Made by a program: the position numbers and the translations under genes. Of a stretch of DNA of 6,382 nt, positions 1-5,326 are shown in pieces (within the stretch, counting starts at the first letter, position 1; every line of letters begins with the position of its first letter). Below the pieces are notes generated by a model. That model ran no database searches. It saw only the letters and a list, made by a program, of their open reading frames with translations, and was not told the origin of the DNA. Location: contig JAITVC010000022.1 of assembly GCA_031286005.1 (NCBI GenBank), positions 1-6,382 on the forward strand, read 5' to 3'. Source of the stretch: Bacteroidales bacterium (lineage in GTDB: Bacteria > Bacteroidota > Bacteroidia > Bacteroidales > P3).

Positions 1-1210
1 GACCGTTGGATTTCTCAAAACCATCAATAGGCGTGCGGGTCATCAGAAAGTTGTAGAGTTTGCCGTCTTTGACCACTTCCACACGTTGGGCTTTCACGCC
101 TTGATCGTCGAATTTGTAGTAGCCGTTCAAATCTTCACCGATATAGGTTTTTAAAGTCGGGTCAGAATACACATTCAAACCGCTGGGCAATACATTTTGG
201 CCAACTAATTTTTTGAACGTTTGACCGTCTGCATCGCTCTTCATCCGTTGTGCTTCGATGCGATGTCCGAATATTTCGTGAAAGAACACGCCGCTTGCTT
301 CGCCCGAAAGCAAAGCTGGACCGGTGTATGGTCCTGCCAATGGTGCATTTTTAAGCAACACCAATTTATCCATCAGAATTTTCACATCGGCCAACATTTG
401 TTCTTCCGTAGGCAAGCCATCGGGCGAGAAAGCAAAATACGATTGGTACAACGGCAAGTCCATACCATCATCGGCTTTGAGCATCGCATTGATAGAGATG
501 CGGACATACGTTGAGTTTTGCACCACATCCGTACCTTCCGTGCTTATGTAATAGCGGCGTTGATACTCGAAAGCAATCGTTGCCGAGCCGCTCATCAAAT
601 CAGGGTTTTTCTGAAACTCAGCCGACACTTTCTTCATCCGTTCGCTCCAAAGTTTGGTATCAAAAGCAGTTTGTTCGGCCGTGAGAGGCGCTTCATAAAA
701 GGTTTCCACAGCAGGCTTGTTGAGCGAAGGCGTTTGGTCTTCGTTCTCAACCCGTAGTTTTTGATTGGCCACGATGCGTTCGTAATCGCTCACCGCACGT
801 TTGTATTTGTTAAAACATTCTTCCCAAATCACCTGTTTGATAGCATTGGCATCATCTTTGAGCGGAAGGCTTATGCTCATAACGCCGCCTTGGGTTAACG
901 ATGTTTGATGCGGCTCAAATTGATTGTCGAGCGCGCTATTGCCTACACGAATAGAGGGCACAAAGTTTCGGACATGAGATTTGTATTCGCCCGACACTGC
1001 ACCGAAATCGGTTTGAATGGTGTGCGATGTCCGGTCGATAACCCGGAAATCCATAAAGTAAGCATTATTAGGTTGTTTTTTCATCTCTGCGAATTGATAG
1101 TTCAATTCGTCTTTCAGAATCTTTTGCAGCGGGTCTTGCGTTTGCGCTTGAAGCGAGATGCCGGAAAACAGCAGCAAGACGAGCGTGGTTAGGTAGTTTA
1201 AGTGTTTCAT
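1..1210 (-). CDS. Secreted TldD/PmbA-family metallopeptidase-like protein, N-terminal 403 residues (cut by window edge)
   Basis: The frame is open from an ATG at 1210 to the left edge, so the C-terminal part is missing. Residues 1-24 look like a Sec signal peptide: MKH, a hydrophobic core TLVLLLFSGI, then a likely cleavage site near LQA-Q. This suggests an exported protein, unlike the cytoplasmic TldD of E. coli. The diagnostic motif is HEIFGH at residues 311-316, matching the HExxxH zinc site of TldD (canonically HEAVGH), preceded by a GPALLSGEASGVFF segment and followed by the family-typical stretch YKFDDQGVKAQRVEVV near residues 370-386. TldD also uses a downstream cysteine as a metal ligand; that region lies outside the window. 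TldD/TldE proteins cleave unfolded or modified peptides, but the substrate of secreted Bacteroidota members is unknown to me. The leader is A-rich (AAAACATAAAA before ATG) with no Shine-Dalgarno. The spacer to the upstream TonB-domain gene is 98 bp. The family is clear; the function is inferred. Confidence 0.9.
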   Translation of the reverse strand, partial: MKHLNYLTTLVLLLFSGISLQAQTQDPLQKILKDELNYQFAEMKKQPNNAYFMDFRVIDRTSHTIQTDFGAVSGEYKSHVRNFVPSIRVGNSALDNQFEPHQTSLTQGGVMSISLPLKDDANAIKQVIWEECFNKYKRAVSDYERIVANQKLRVENEDQTPSLNKPAVETFYEAPLTAEQTAFDTKLWSERMKKVSAEFQKNPDLMSGSATIAFEYQRRYYISTEGTDVVQNSTYVRISINAMLKADDGMDLPLYQSYFAFSPDGLPTEEQMLADVKILMDKLVLLKNAPLAGPYTGPALLSGEASGVFFHEIFGHRIEAQRMKSDADGQTFKKLVGQNVLPSGLNVYSDPTLKTYIGEDLNGYYKFDDQGVKAQRVEVVKDGKLYNFLMTRTPIDGFEKSNG

Positions 1211-1226
1211 TTTTATGTTTTGTTTT

Positions 1227-1255
1227 TATTTACGATTTTACTATTTACGATGTAC
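1227..1255 (-). repeat. GT-initial heptamer array in the leader of the TldD-like gene
   Basis: Read on the minus strand, 1255 to 1227 divides into GTACATC, GTAAATA, GTAAAAT, one extra C, then GTAAATA. The two GTAAATA units lie inside a 10-bp direct repeat, TATTTACGAT on the plus strand, at 1227-1236 and 1242-1251. The array is AT-rich, short and degenerate, and sits 17 bp upstream of the start codon, so it is probably in the mRNA leader. On its own it would be unremarkable. It is listed because the same 7-bp GT phase recurs in the other spacers. Confidence 0.55.
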
Positions 1256-1303
1256 TCTGTTTTAGCATTGGACATTTGGAATTGAGAAAAGTTTAATACA
1301 TGT

Positions 1304-1311
1304 CAAAACTA
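1304..1311 (-). promoter_or_regulatory. Candidate Bacteroidota -7 box for the TldD-like gene
   Basis: The minus strand reads TAGTTTTG here, a full match to the TAnnTTTG -7 consensus of Bacteroides-type primary sigma factors. It overlaps the TAG stop codon of the TonB-domain gene and would give a leader of roughly 90 nt before the ATG at 1210. I see no convincing TTTG-type -33 element at the expected spacing, so this could be chance. If real, it would let the TldD-like gene be transcribed separately from the upstream gene. Confidence 0.25.
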
Positions 1312-2181
1312 ACCCTCTAACGTGAATTTTAGAGCTGCCATATATTGAACACGGACAGCTTCGCCGTTATGTTTTGCGGGAATCCATTTAGGCATTGATT
1401 CAAACAAGCGAACGGCTTCATTGTCGCAACCATCGCCGATACCACGAACAACCTTAACATTGCTTAAACTGCCGTCGCGCTCAACAATAAGCGTTATATA
1501 CACATATCCTTGAGTGCCGGATTCTCGAGCTATAATTGGATATTCCATAGTCCTAACAAGAAATTGCTGATAAGCCTTATTGCCTCCGGGAAATCTTGCA
1601 GGAATATCAGCCCTTCTGGCACAATCTATACAGTCATAGATTTGAGCAGCCTTCTTATAAACATCTTGATTGTGCACAAGGGTTACGGTCGCACTATCTT
1701 TTCTTACCGAAAATTTGACAAACATAGCCAAACCTACAGGTGCAGGTTCGCCGTTGATGGTGCCCGGTTCCCACTTTGGCATTCGGCCGATAGCTAAACG
1801 AACGTTACGTGCGCATGCCACATCTAAACTTTTAACCCGGATATTAGAAACACTGCCGTCTTCTCTAATCACGAAAGAAACGGGAACCAAATCTTCAAAA
1901 CCTTTCTTTTGGGCTTCTTCGGGGTAGGGGATACTGTCTTTTATATAGTGCATAAAGGCTTCATCGCCTCCCGGAAATTGAATAGGTTTGTCCAAATTTG
2001 TAGGATTGGCATACCCTCCTTCATTAAGCCATGCCCCATAGCTGAACATATAATCCTCGTTGTATATAGCATTCCGGTAACTCGCACAAGAATAAAAAAG
2101 ACTGCTGGCGCAGAAAATAATCCCCAATACATAAGCAAGGGAACCATTAACCTTTTTACCTTTTACCTTTAACCTTTTCAT
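1309..2181 (-). CDS. Putative lipoprotein with two tandem TonB C-terminal domains
   Basis: This is a 290-aa protein. Residues 1-32 form a lipoprotein-type signal: a basic start (MKRLKVKGKK), a hydrophobic stretch near 14-30, and a candidate lipobox ending in Cys32 (LFYSC), acceptable for the relaxed Bacteroidota lipobox. Two copies of the TonB_C fold follow. The first spans about 69-158 (FPGG, PYP, REDGSVSNIRV, MPKWEPGTINGEP) and the second about 197-288 (FPGG, EYP, ERDGSLSNVKVVRG, MPKWIPAKHNGEAV). The linker carries a CIDC pair at 184-187. TonB itself energises outer-membrane transport by touching the TonB box of receptors, using an inner-membrane anchor and a proline-rich span. Neither is present here, so this is unlikely to be the energy-coupling TonB. 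A role as an envelope lipoprotein that binds periplasmic peptides or receptors is inference only. The first 12 codons consist of a heptamer repeat. No other ATG precedes the signal peptide, so the start at 2181 stands. Confidence 0.85.
   Translation of the reverse strand: MKRLKVKGKKVNGSLAYVLGIIFCASSLFYSCASYRNAIYNEDYMFSYGAWLNEGGYANPTNLDKPIQFPGGDEAFMHYIKDSIPYPEEAQKKGFEDLVPVSFVIREDGSVSNIRVKSLDVACARNVRLAIGRMPKWEPGTINGEPAPVGLAMFVKFSVRKDSATVTLVHNQDVYKKAAQIYDCIDCARRADIPARFPGGNKAYQQFLVRTMEYPIIARESGTQGYVYITLIVERDGSLSNVKVVRGIGDGCDNEAVRLFESMPKWIPAKHNGEAVRVQYMAALKFTLEG
2145..2173 (-). repeat. GT-initial heptamer array inside the 5' end of the TonB-domain gene
   Basis: Read on the minus strand from 2173 to 2145, the units are GTTAAAG, GTAAAAG, GTAAAAAG (8 bases) and GTTAATG. 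They encode most of the basic n-region of the signal peptide (RLKVKGKKVNG). The signal peptide therefore either arose from, or tolerates, a slippage-prone array. The one 8-base unit means that gain or loss of a whole heptamer would shift the reading frame. Confidence 0.6.
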
Positions 2182-2192
2182 ATTTTTCGTTT

Positions 2193-2227
2193 TTTAACCT
2201 CGCCCCCCGTATCCAGCCACCTCGCAC
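2193..2227 (-). repeat. GT-rich heptamer array between the 442-aa MutS-like gene and the TonB-domain gene
   Basis: The spacer between these genes is only 51 bp (2182-2232), and 35 bp of it divides exactly into five heptamers on the minus strand: GTGCGAG (2227-2221), GTGGCTG, GATACGG, GGGGCGA and GGTTAAA (2199-2193). It starts five bases after the TAA stop of the MutS-like gene. It is G-rich, unlike the AT-rich arrays at other junctions. GTGCGAG also occurs in the array at 3585-3620, but on the opposite strand. No terminator hairpin is seen, so readthrough from the MutS-like gene into the TonB-domain gene is possible. Confidence 0.5.
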
Positions 2228-2232
2228 CCGTT

Positions 2233-3561
2233 TTACGCTTCCCCCCGAATAATCTCAATAATCCGTTCATTATTGATAATCCGCATTCCGTGACGGTCGT
2301 CGGCAATACCTTCGGTGAGTTTGTAGGTGTAGGTAGGGCGGTCGTCAACAACAATTGTAGGCAGATACGAGAACTGAATATTTTGACTTTGCTCTTTGAG
2401 CGTTACGCCGGCCTCCATGATGTGCGTCGAAACAATGAACACGCATTTGTCGCGTTTCGAGAATGCCTCCGTAATGGCCACCGTGCCATCGTAGGCATCT
2501 TTCACATTGGTGCCTTTAAACAATTCATCGAAGATAACAATGAGGCGTTTGCCGCTGGCCACTTCTTTGGCAATGCTTTTCACCCGCATCACTTCGGCGT
2601 AAAAGTGGCTATAACCTTGCGAAATATCATCCGGCACGTTGATAGATGTGAACATGCCCTCCATCGGCGTGAAAACCATCTTATCCGCAGGCACCGGAAA
2701 ACCGAGATGCGCCAGATAGAGGGCTATGCCGAACGATTTCATAAAGGTAGACTTTCCGGCCATGTTGGCGCCCGTAAGGAAAATCACGTTGCTGTCGTGC
2801 GTAAATTTAAACGAGTTGCCCACAGCGCCCGGCACACGGGGGTGGCGAACATTGTCGAGCTCGATATACGTGTCCGTGCTGTCCAAAACTTCGGCGTATG
2901 TAAACCCTTTTTCTTTACCGGTGCGAGCGATGGACATATAGCAATCCAACTCTTCAATCAACTCGATGAGGTGGCGAAGTTCGTAGCTGTAAATTTTCCG
3001 TAGCATACGGTTATACCCGGAAATCTGCCAAAGGCTCACCGGTTCAAGGCGAGCTTGCCGAAACCGCAATATCTGAGCATCCGACAAGAATGCCAAACCG
3101 GCCTTGATTTTATCAAGGAATTTAGAATCCGGCAACGCAGCTTCCACCTTAAGCAAAAACAATTCGGCATGGTTCAAAAACCGGTGTGTGGCCGCAAGAC
3201 CGTCAATAATGGTTTGAAACTCCGGATTGGCCATAAACGTGCTTTGCATCTTTTTCCACCACATCATGCCGAAGGACATCGCAATGTTGGCATAATCGGA
3301 ACTGTTGAGGTAGTCGGCCGTTTGTTTCATCTCGTCATTATTAACCTCAAATTCGCCCTCATAGTCTTGCAACGCCATGAGAATATCTCTACGTGCGATA
3401 ATCTCGGCTGCGGAAGTAAGCGGCGTAGCAAATATTTTTTCAAGCAACAGACTTCCGCCGCGCGTGGCCGTCTGTTCAAAAAGATTGAAAATCGAACTGC
3501 TCTTAAAGCGTCCCGAAAGATTCAAATCATAGTCTGTTTGTTTGTCTGTAGTATATGCCAT
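2233..3561 (-). CDS. MutS-like ATPase lacking mismatch-recognition domains (paralog A)
   Basis: This is a 442-aa protein, about half the length of mismatch-repair MutS. Residues about 20-225 match the MutS core/lever region, including the segment TRGGSLLLEKIFATPL, which corresponds to the T-x-x-G-x-R-x-L-x-x-W-x-x-x-PL motif, followed by IIARRDI. Residues about 230-440 are the MutS-type ABC ATPase. It has Walker A GANMAGKST (264-272; canonical GPNMGGKST), a signature region QGYSHFYAEVM with Ser318, Walker B IVIFDE with Asp345/Glu346, a GTNVKDAYD D-loop, and an H-loop STH (378-380). All residues needed for ATP hydrolysis seem to be present. Absent are domain I with its Phe-x-Glu mismatch reader, connector domain II, a Smr nuclease domain, and the C-terminal helices after the ATPase. 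It is therefore neither classical MutS nor MutS2. It is a diverged tandem paralog of the gene at 3858-5174, and the two may form a heterodimer. The ATG at 3561 aligns with the ATG chosen for that paralog. Confidence 0.92.
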   Translation of the reverse strand: MAYTTDKQTDYDLNLSGRFKSSSIFNLFEQTATRGGSLLLEKIFATPLTSAAEIIARRDILMALQDYEGEFEVNNDEMKQTADYLNSSDYANIAMSFGMMWWKKMQSTFMANPEFQTIIDGLAATHRFLNHAELFLLKVEAALPDSKFLDKIKAGLAFLSDAQILRFRQARLEPVSLWQISGYNRMLRKIYSYELRHLIELIEELDCYMSIARTGKEKGFTYAEVLDSTDTYIELDNVRHPRVPGAVGNSFKFTHDSNVIFLTGANMAGKSTFMKSFGIALYLAHLGFPVPADKMVFTPMEGMFTSINVPDDISQGYSHFYAEVMRVKSIAKEVASGKRLIVIFDELFKGTNVKDAYDGTVAITEAFSKRDKCVFIVSTHIMEAGVTLKEQSQNIQFSYLPTIVVDDRPTYTYKLTEGIADDRHGMRIINNERIIEIIRGEA

Positions 3562-3584
3562 GTGTTTTCGTTTTATTATTTGGG

Positions 3585-3620
3585 GTTAAAGAGTGCGAGG
3601 TACAAGGTGCGGGGTAGGGG
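3585..3620 (+). repeat. GT-initial heptamer array, opposite orientation, in the leader of MutS-like paralog A
   Basis: On the plus strand the units are GTTAAAG (3585-3591), one extra A, then GTGCGAG, GTACAAG, GTGCGGG and GTAGGGG (3593-3620), each exactly 7 bases. It lies 24-59 bp upstream of the ATG at 3561. Here the GT phase is on the plus strand, antisense to the genes, whereas the other arrays in the window read on the minus strand. The last unit runs directly into the hairpin at 3618-3636. Confidence 0.55.
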
Positions 3621-3636
3621 CGAATTGCATTCGCCC
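3618..3636. repeat. Short REP-like palindrome GGGCGAAT/ATTCGCCC
   Basis: Two perfect 8-bp arms, GGGCGAAT (3618-3625) and ATTCGCCC (3629-3636), flank a 3-base loop TGC. It lies between the heptamer array and the 42-bp repeats, 57 bp upstream of the MutS-like paralog A start. It lacks the T-run expected of an intrinsic terminator on either strand. It resembles a dispersed intergenic palindrome I recall from many bacterial genomes, so a REP-like element is likelier than a gene-specific regulator. Confidence 0.6.
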
Positions 3637-3640
3637 AATC

Positions 3641-3773
3641 TTTCGGCTTGGGCCGATATTGACAAAAAGGCCTTTTTTGCACTTTCGGCCTGGGCCGACA
3701 CTGACAAAATGGCCTTTTTGATACTTTCGCCCCAAGCCGACACTGAAAATGCCCTTTTTAATACTTTCGCCCC
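3641..3773. repeat. Tandem 42-bp repeat, three copies plus a partial fourth
   Basis: The copies start with TTTCG at 3641, 3683, 3725 and 3765, giving periods of 42, 42 and 40. Copies 1 and 2 match at 35 of 42 positions. Copy 3 has six substitutions and a 2-base deletion relative to copy 2. Copy 4 fades out after TTTCGCCCC. Each unit contains two small dyads, clearest as CGGCC-TG-GGCCG (3686-3697) in copy 2 and the perfect palindrome AAAAAGGCCTTTTT (3664-3677) in copy 1. The array occupies nearly half of the 296-bp spacer between the two MutS-like genes. It has no unique spacers between units, so it is not a CRISPR. It leaves reading frames open on both strands, but these look incidental. Its function is unknown; tandem hairpins in an mRNA leader, a protein-binding array, or a slippage-prone minisatellite are all possible. 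Confidence 0.85.
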
Positions 3774-3830
3774 CGGACGAAGCCGTTTTATTGGTGTCCA
3801 ATATCAAAAAACTCATTATCATTGTTTCAT

Positions 3831-3858
3831 TATTCACTAATCACTAACCACTAATCAT
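3831..3858 (-). repeat. Heptamer array abutting the stop codon of MutS-like paralog B
   Basis: On the minus strand, from 3858 to 3831, four exact 7-base units follow one another: ATGATTA, GTGGTTA, GTGATTA and GTGAATA. The array overlaps the final base of the TAA stop codon (3858-3860). It is AT-rich, and its unit differs from those of the other arrays while the period is the same. There is no hairpin here that would stop transcription after paralog B. Confidence 0.6.
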
Positions 3859-5174
3859 TACCCCTTCGCCAACATCCCCACAATCCCTTCGTTGTTAATA
3901 ATCACCATCCCATGCCGGTCTTCGGTAACGCCTTGCGTGAGGCGATACGTGTAGCGAGGCACGCCATTTTCCATCACGGTGGGCATGTATACGAATTGAA
4001 TATTGCCGCATTTGTCTTTCAACGTTTCGCCGGCCTCGATGATGTGTGTAGACACAATGAACGTGCATTTGCGGATGGCGCTAAACGCATCTATAACCGC
4101 AATCGTGGCATCGTAGGCATCTTTCACGTTGGTGCCTCTAAACAATTCATCAAAAATAATCAGCAGGTTGCTGTCTTGGCGAACTTGTTGGGCAACCATC
4201 TTCAAACGCATCACTTCCGAATAGAAATGACTGAAACCAACATTGATATTATCCGGCAGGTTGATGGTGGTGTACATGCCCGAGCGCACGGAAAACTCCA
4301 TCGCTTCGGCTGCCACCGGAAAGCCAACTTGCGCCGTGTAAAGCGCAATGGCAATCGATTTCATGATGGTTGATTTTCCCGCCATATTGGCGCCGGTGAG
4401 GAAAATCATGTTGCTGTCTTTCGTAATCGTCAGATTGTTGCCAATAGCGTTTTTCAAACGAGGATGGTGCACGCCTTTTAACATCAGAATATTGTCGTCG
4501 GCCGGCAAGGCTTTCGCAAAAACAAATCCACGTTGTATCGCCACTTCGGCCACCGAATAATACACATCCACATAATAAATCGCTTGTTGCAAGCGCAACA
4601 AATCATCGCGAAAGGCGAAACGAAACAAGCGGTCTAACTCCACGCAATGGGCGTAGGATATTTTCTTGGCGTGTTTGTATTTGGCCGCAGCTTCTACGAT
4701 TTCCGAAGGCAAAGCCGCAAACGTTTCGCTGATATAGGCGGCATTGGTTTTAGATTGAATGCCGGTCAAGAACACTTGCGTGGAATTTATCAACGAAATC
4801 ACGGCCAAGATGCCGCTATGAATCTTGCTAAATTCCGTATCGCTGCCGATAAGATGGTTGACCTTGCGTTGCAACGTATTGTCTTCAATCGACAATTGCG
4901 AGCGAGCGTCGGCATCCGACAAATACGACTCGGCAGGCGAGAACAGCTCGGTGTTGTACGGAAACTCCATCGGATTTTCTTGAAAGAAACGGATGCACGC
5001 AGCCCTGCGGTTGATGCGATCGAGGTCGGCCAACGGCGAGCGAAACATATCTTCAAGGATAGAAGCCCCCCCTTGTGTGCGGCAACGGTTGAATATGACG
5101 TATACTGATTCGTTGGCGCTATGCGAAAAGATACCCAAATCGTTTAGGGTTTGATTATCGGTTTTAAAAGTCAT
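3858..5174 (-). CDS. MutS-like ATPase lacking mismatch-recognition domains (paralog B)
   Basis: This is a 438-aa protein from the ATG at 5174. A TTG ten codons upstream (5204) is in frame, but the ATG start gives MTFKTDNQTLNDL, which lines up with MAYTTDKQTDYDL of paralog A, and it avoids the inverted repeat at 5197-5316, so the ATG is preferred. Core motifs include TQGGASILEDMFRSPL, followed by INRR. The ATPase half has Walker A GANMAGKST (261-269), signature VGFSHFYSEVM with Ser315, Walker B LIIFDE with Asp342/Glu343, GTNVKDAYD, and H-loop STH (375-377). It ends EDRHGMVIINNEGIVGMLAKG, without the C-terminal helices of MutS and without a Smr domain. As in paralog A, the mismatch-reading domain I and connector domain are missing. 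The pair is nearly identical around the ATP-binding motifs but poorly conserved in the first half, as expected for an old duplication. A role in DNA structure recognition or recombination control is inference. Confidence 0.92.
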   Translation of the reverse strand: MTFKTDNQTLNDLGIFSHSANESVYVIFNRCRTQGGASILEDMFRSPLADLDRINRRAACIRFFQENPMEFPYNTELFSPAESYLSDADARSQLSIEDNTLQRKVNHLIGSDTEFSKIHSGILAVISLINSTQVFLTGIQSKTNAAYISETFAALPSEIVEAAAKYKHAKKISYAHCVELDRLFRFAFRDDLLRLQQAIYYVDVYYSVAEVAIQRGFVFAKALPADDNILMLKGVHHPRLKNAIGNNLTITKDSNMIFLTGANMAGKSTIMKSIAIALYTAQVGFPVAAEAMEFSVRSGMYTTINLPDNINVGFSHFYSEVMRLKMVAQQVRQDSNLLIIFDELFRGTNVKDAYDATIAVIDAFSAIRKCTFIVSTHIIEAGETLKDKCGNIQFVYMPTVMENGVPRYTYRLTQGVTEDRHGMVIINNEGIVGMLAKG

Positions 5175-5196
5175 TATATTTTGTTTTGCTTGTGAA

Positions 5197-5316
5197 AAAC
5201 GCAAGAATGTAGTGATGCGCCATGACGCCCCAAGATGCGACCCTCCTCAACAAACCAAAAAGCGGAAGGCGTGTAAAATTCATTGAGTACATGGCGCATC
5301 ACTACATTGTGCGTTT
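5197..5316. repeat. Long inverted repeat (19-bp perfect core arms) between the GldG-like gene and MutS-like paralog B
   Basis: The arm AATGTAGTGATGCGCCATG at 5206-5224 is exactly complementary to 5290-5308. After a small AG-versus-C irregularity, the dyad continues outward with AAACGCA (5197-5203) against TGCGTTT (5310-5316). The 65 bp between the core arms (5225-5289) contain a smaller pair, ACGCC (5225-5229) and GGCGT (5268-5272). Both arms end inward in CATG, so deleting 5225-5289 together with one CATG would restore a continuous 34-bp palindrome centred on CATG. The dyad lies 22 bp upstream of the paralog B start. It could be a miniature inverted-repeat element, an interrupted REP-like palindrome, or a large leader hairpin. 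It has no clear T-tract, so an intrinsic terminator is less likely. Confidence 0.9.
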
Positions 5317-5326
5317 AAATTAAAGT

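Noticed and set aside
221..1192. Several plus-strand frames opposite the TldD-like gene.
   Set aside because: The minus-strand frame is open for 403 codons with a signal peptide and the HExxxH motif; the plus-strand frames are short and featureless.
3641..3773. Possible CRISPR array.
   Set aside because: The units are contiguous, differ from each other, and have no unique spacers; no cas gene is nearby.
3586..3837. An 83-codon minus-strand frame in the spacer between the MutS-like genes, with 14-residue repeats such as KGHFVSVGPGR.
   Set aside because: It starts at a GTG inside a heptamer array and is made largely of the 42-bp DNA repeat, whose third step of 40 bp does not keep the frame. 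The plus strand is equally open across the same repeats. It has no recognisable domain or signal.
2290..3840. Long plus-strand frames opposite MutS-like paralog A (237 codons at 2290-3003, 261 codons at 3055-3840).
   Set aside because: They are antisense to a gene with full motif support, show no domain motifs, and the second runs on into spacer repeats. They are shadows of codon bias.
3912..5108. Plus-strand frames opposite MutS-like paralog B.
   Set aside because: They resemble the antisense translation seen opposite paralog A, as expected from homologous sense strands, and have no independent coding signal.
2233..5174. Annotation of either gene as mismatch-repair mutS, or as mutS2.
   Set aside because: Both proteins are about half the usual length and lack the mismatch-reading domain, the connector, the C-terminal helices, and the Smr domain of MutS2.
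5164..5292. A 42-codon minus-strand frame (MYSMNFTRLPLF...) running from the inverted repeat into the start of MutS-like paralog B.
   Set aside because: It is contained in the inverted repeat and spacer, overlaps the paralog B start by 11 bases, and has no recognisable features. Translational coupling is conceivable but unsupported.
5197..5316. Intrinsic terminator for the GldG-like gene.
   Set aside because: The 65-bp interior makes a very large loop, and only a short interrupted T stretch follows the stem on the minus strand. A terminator role is possible but not supported.
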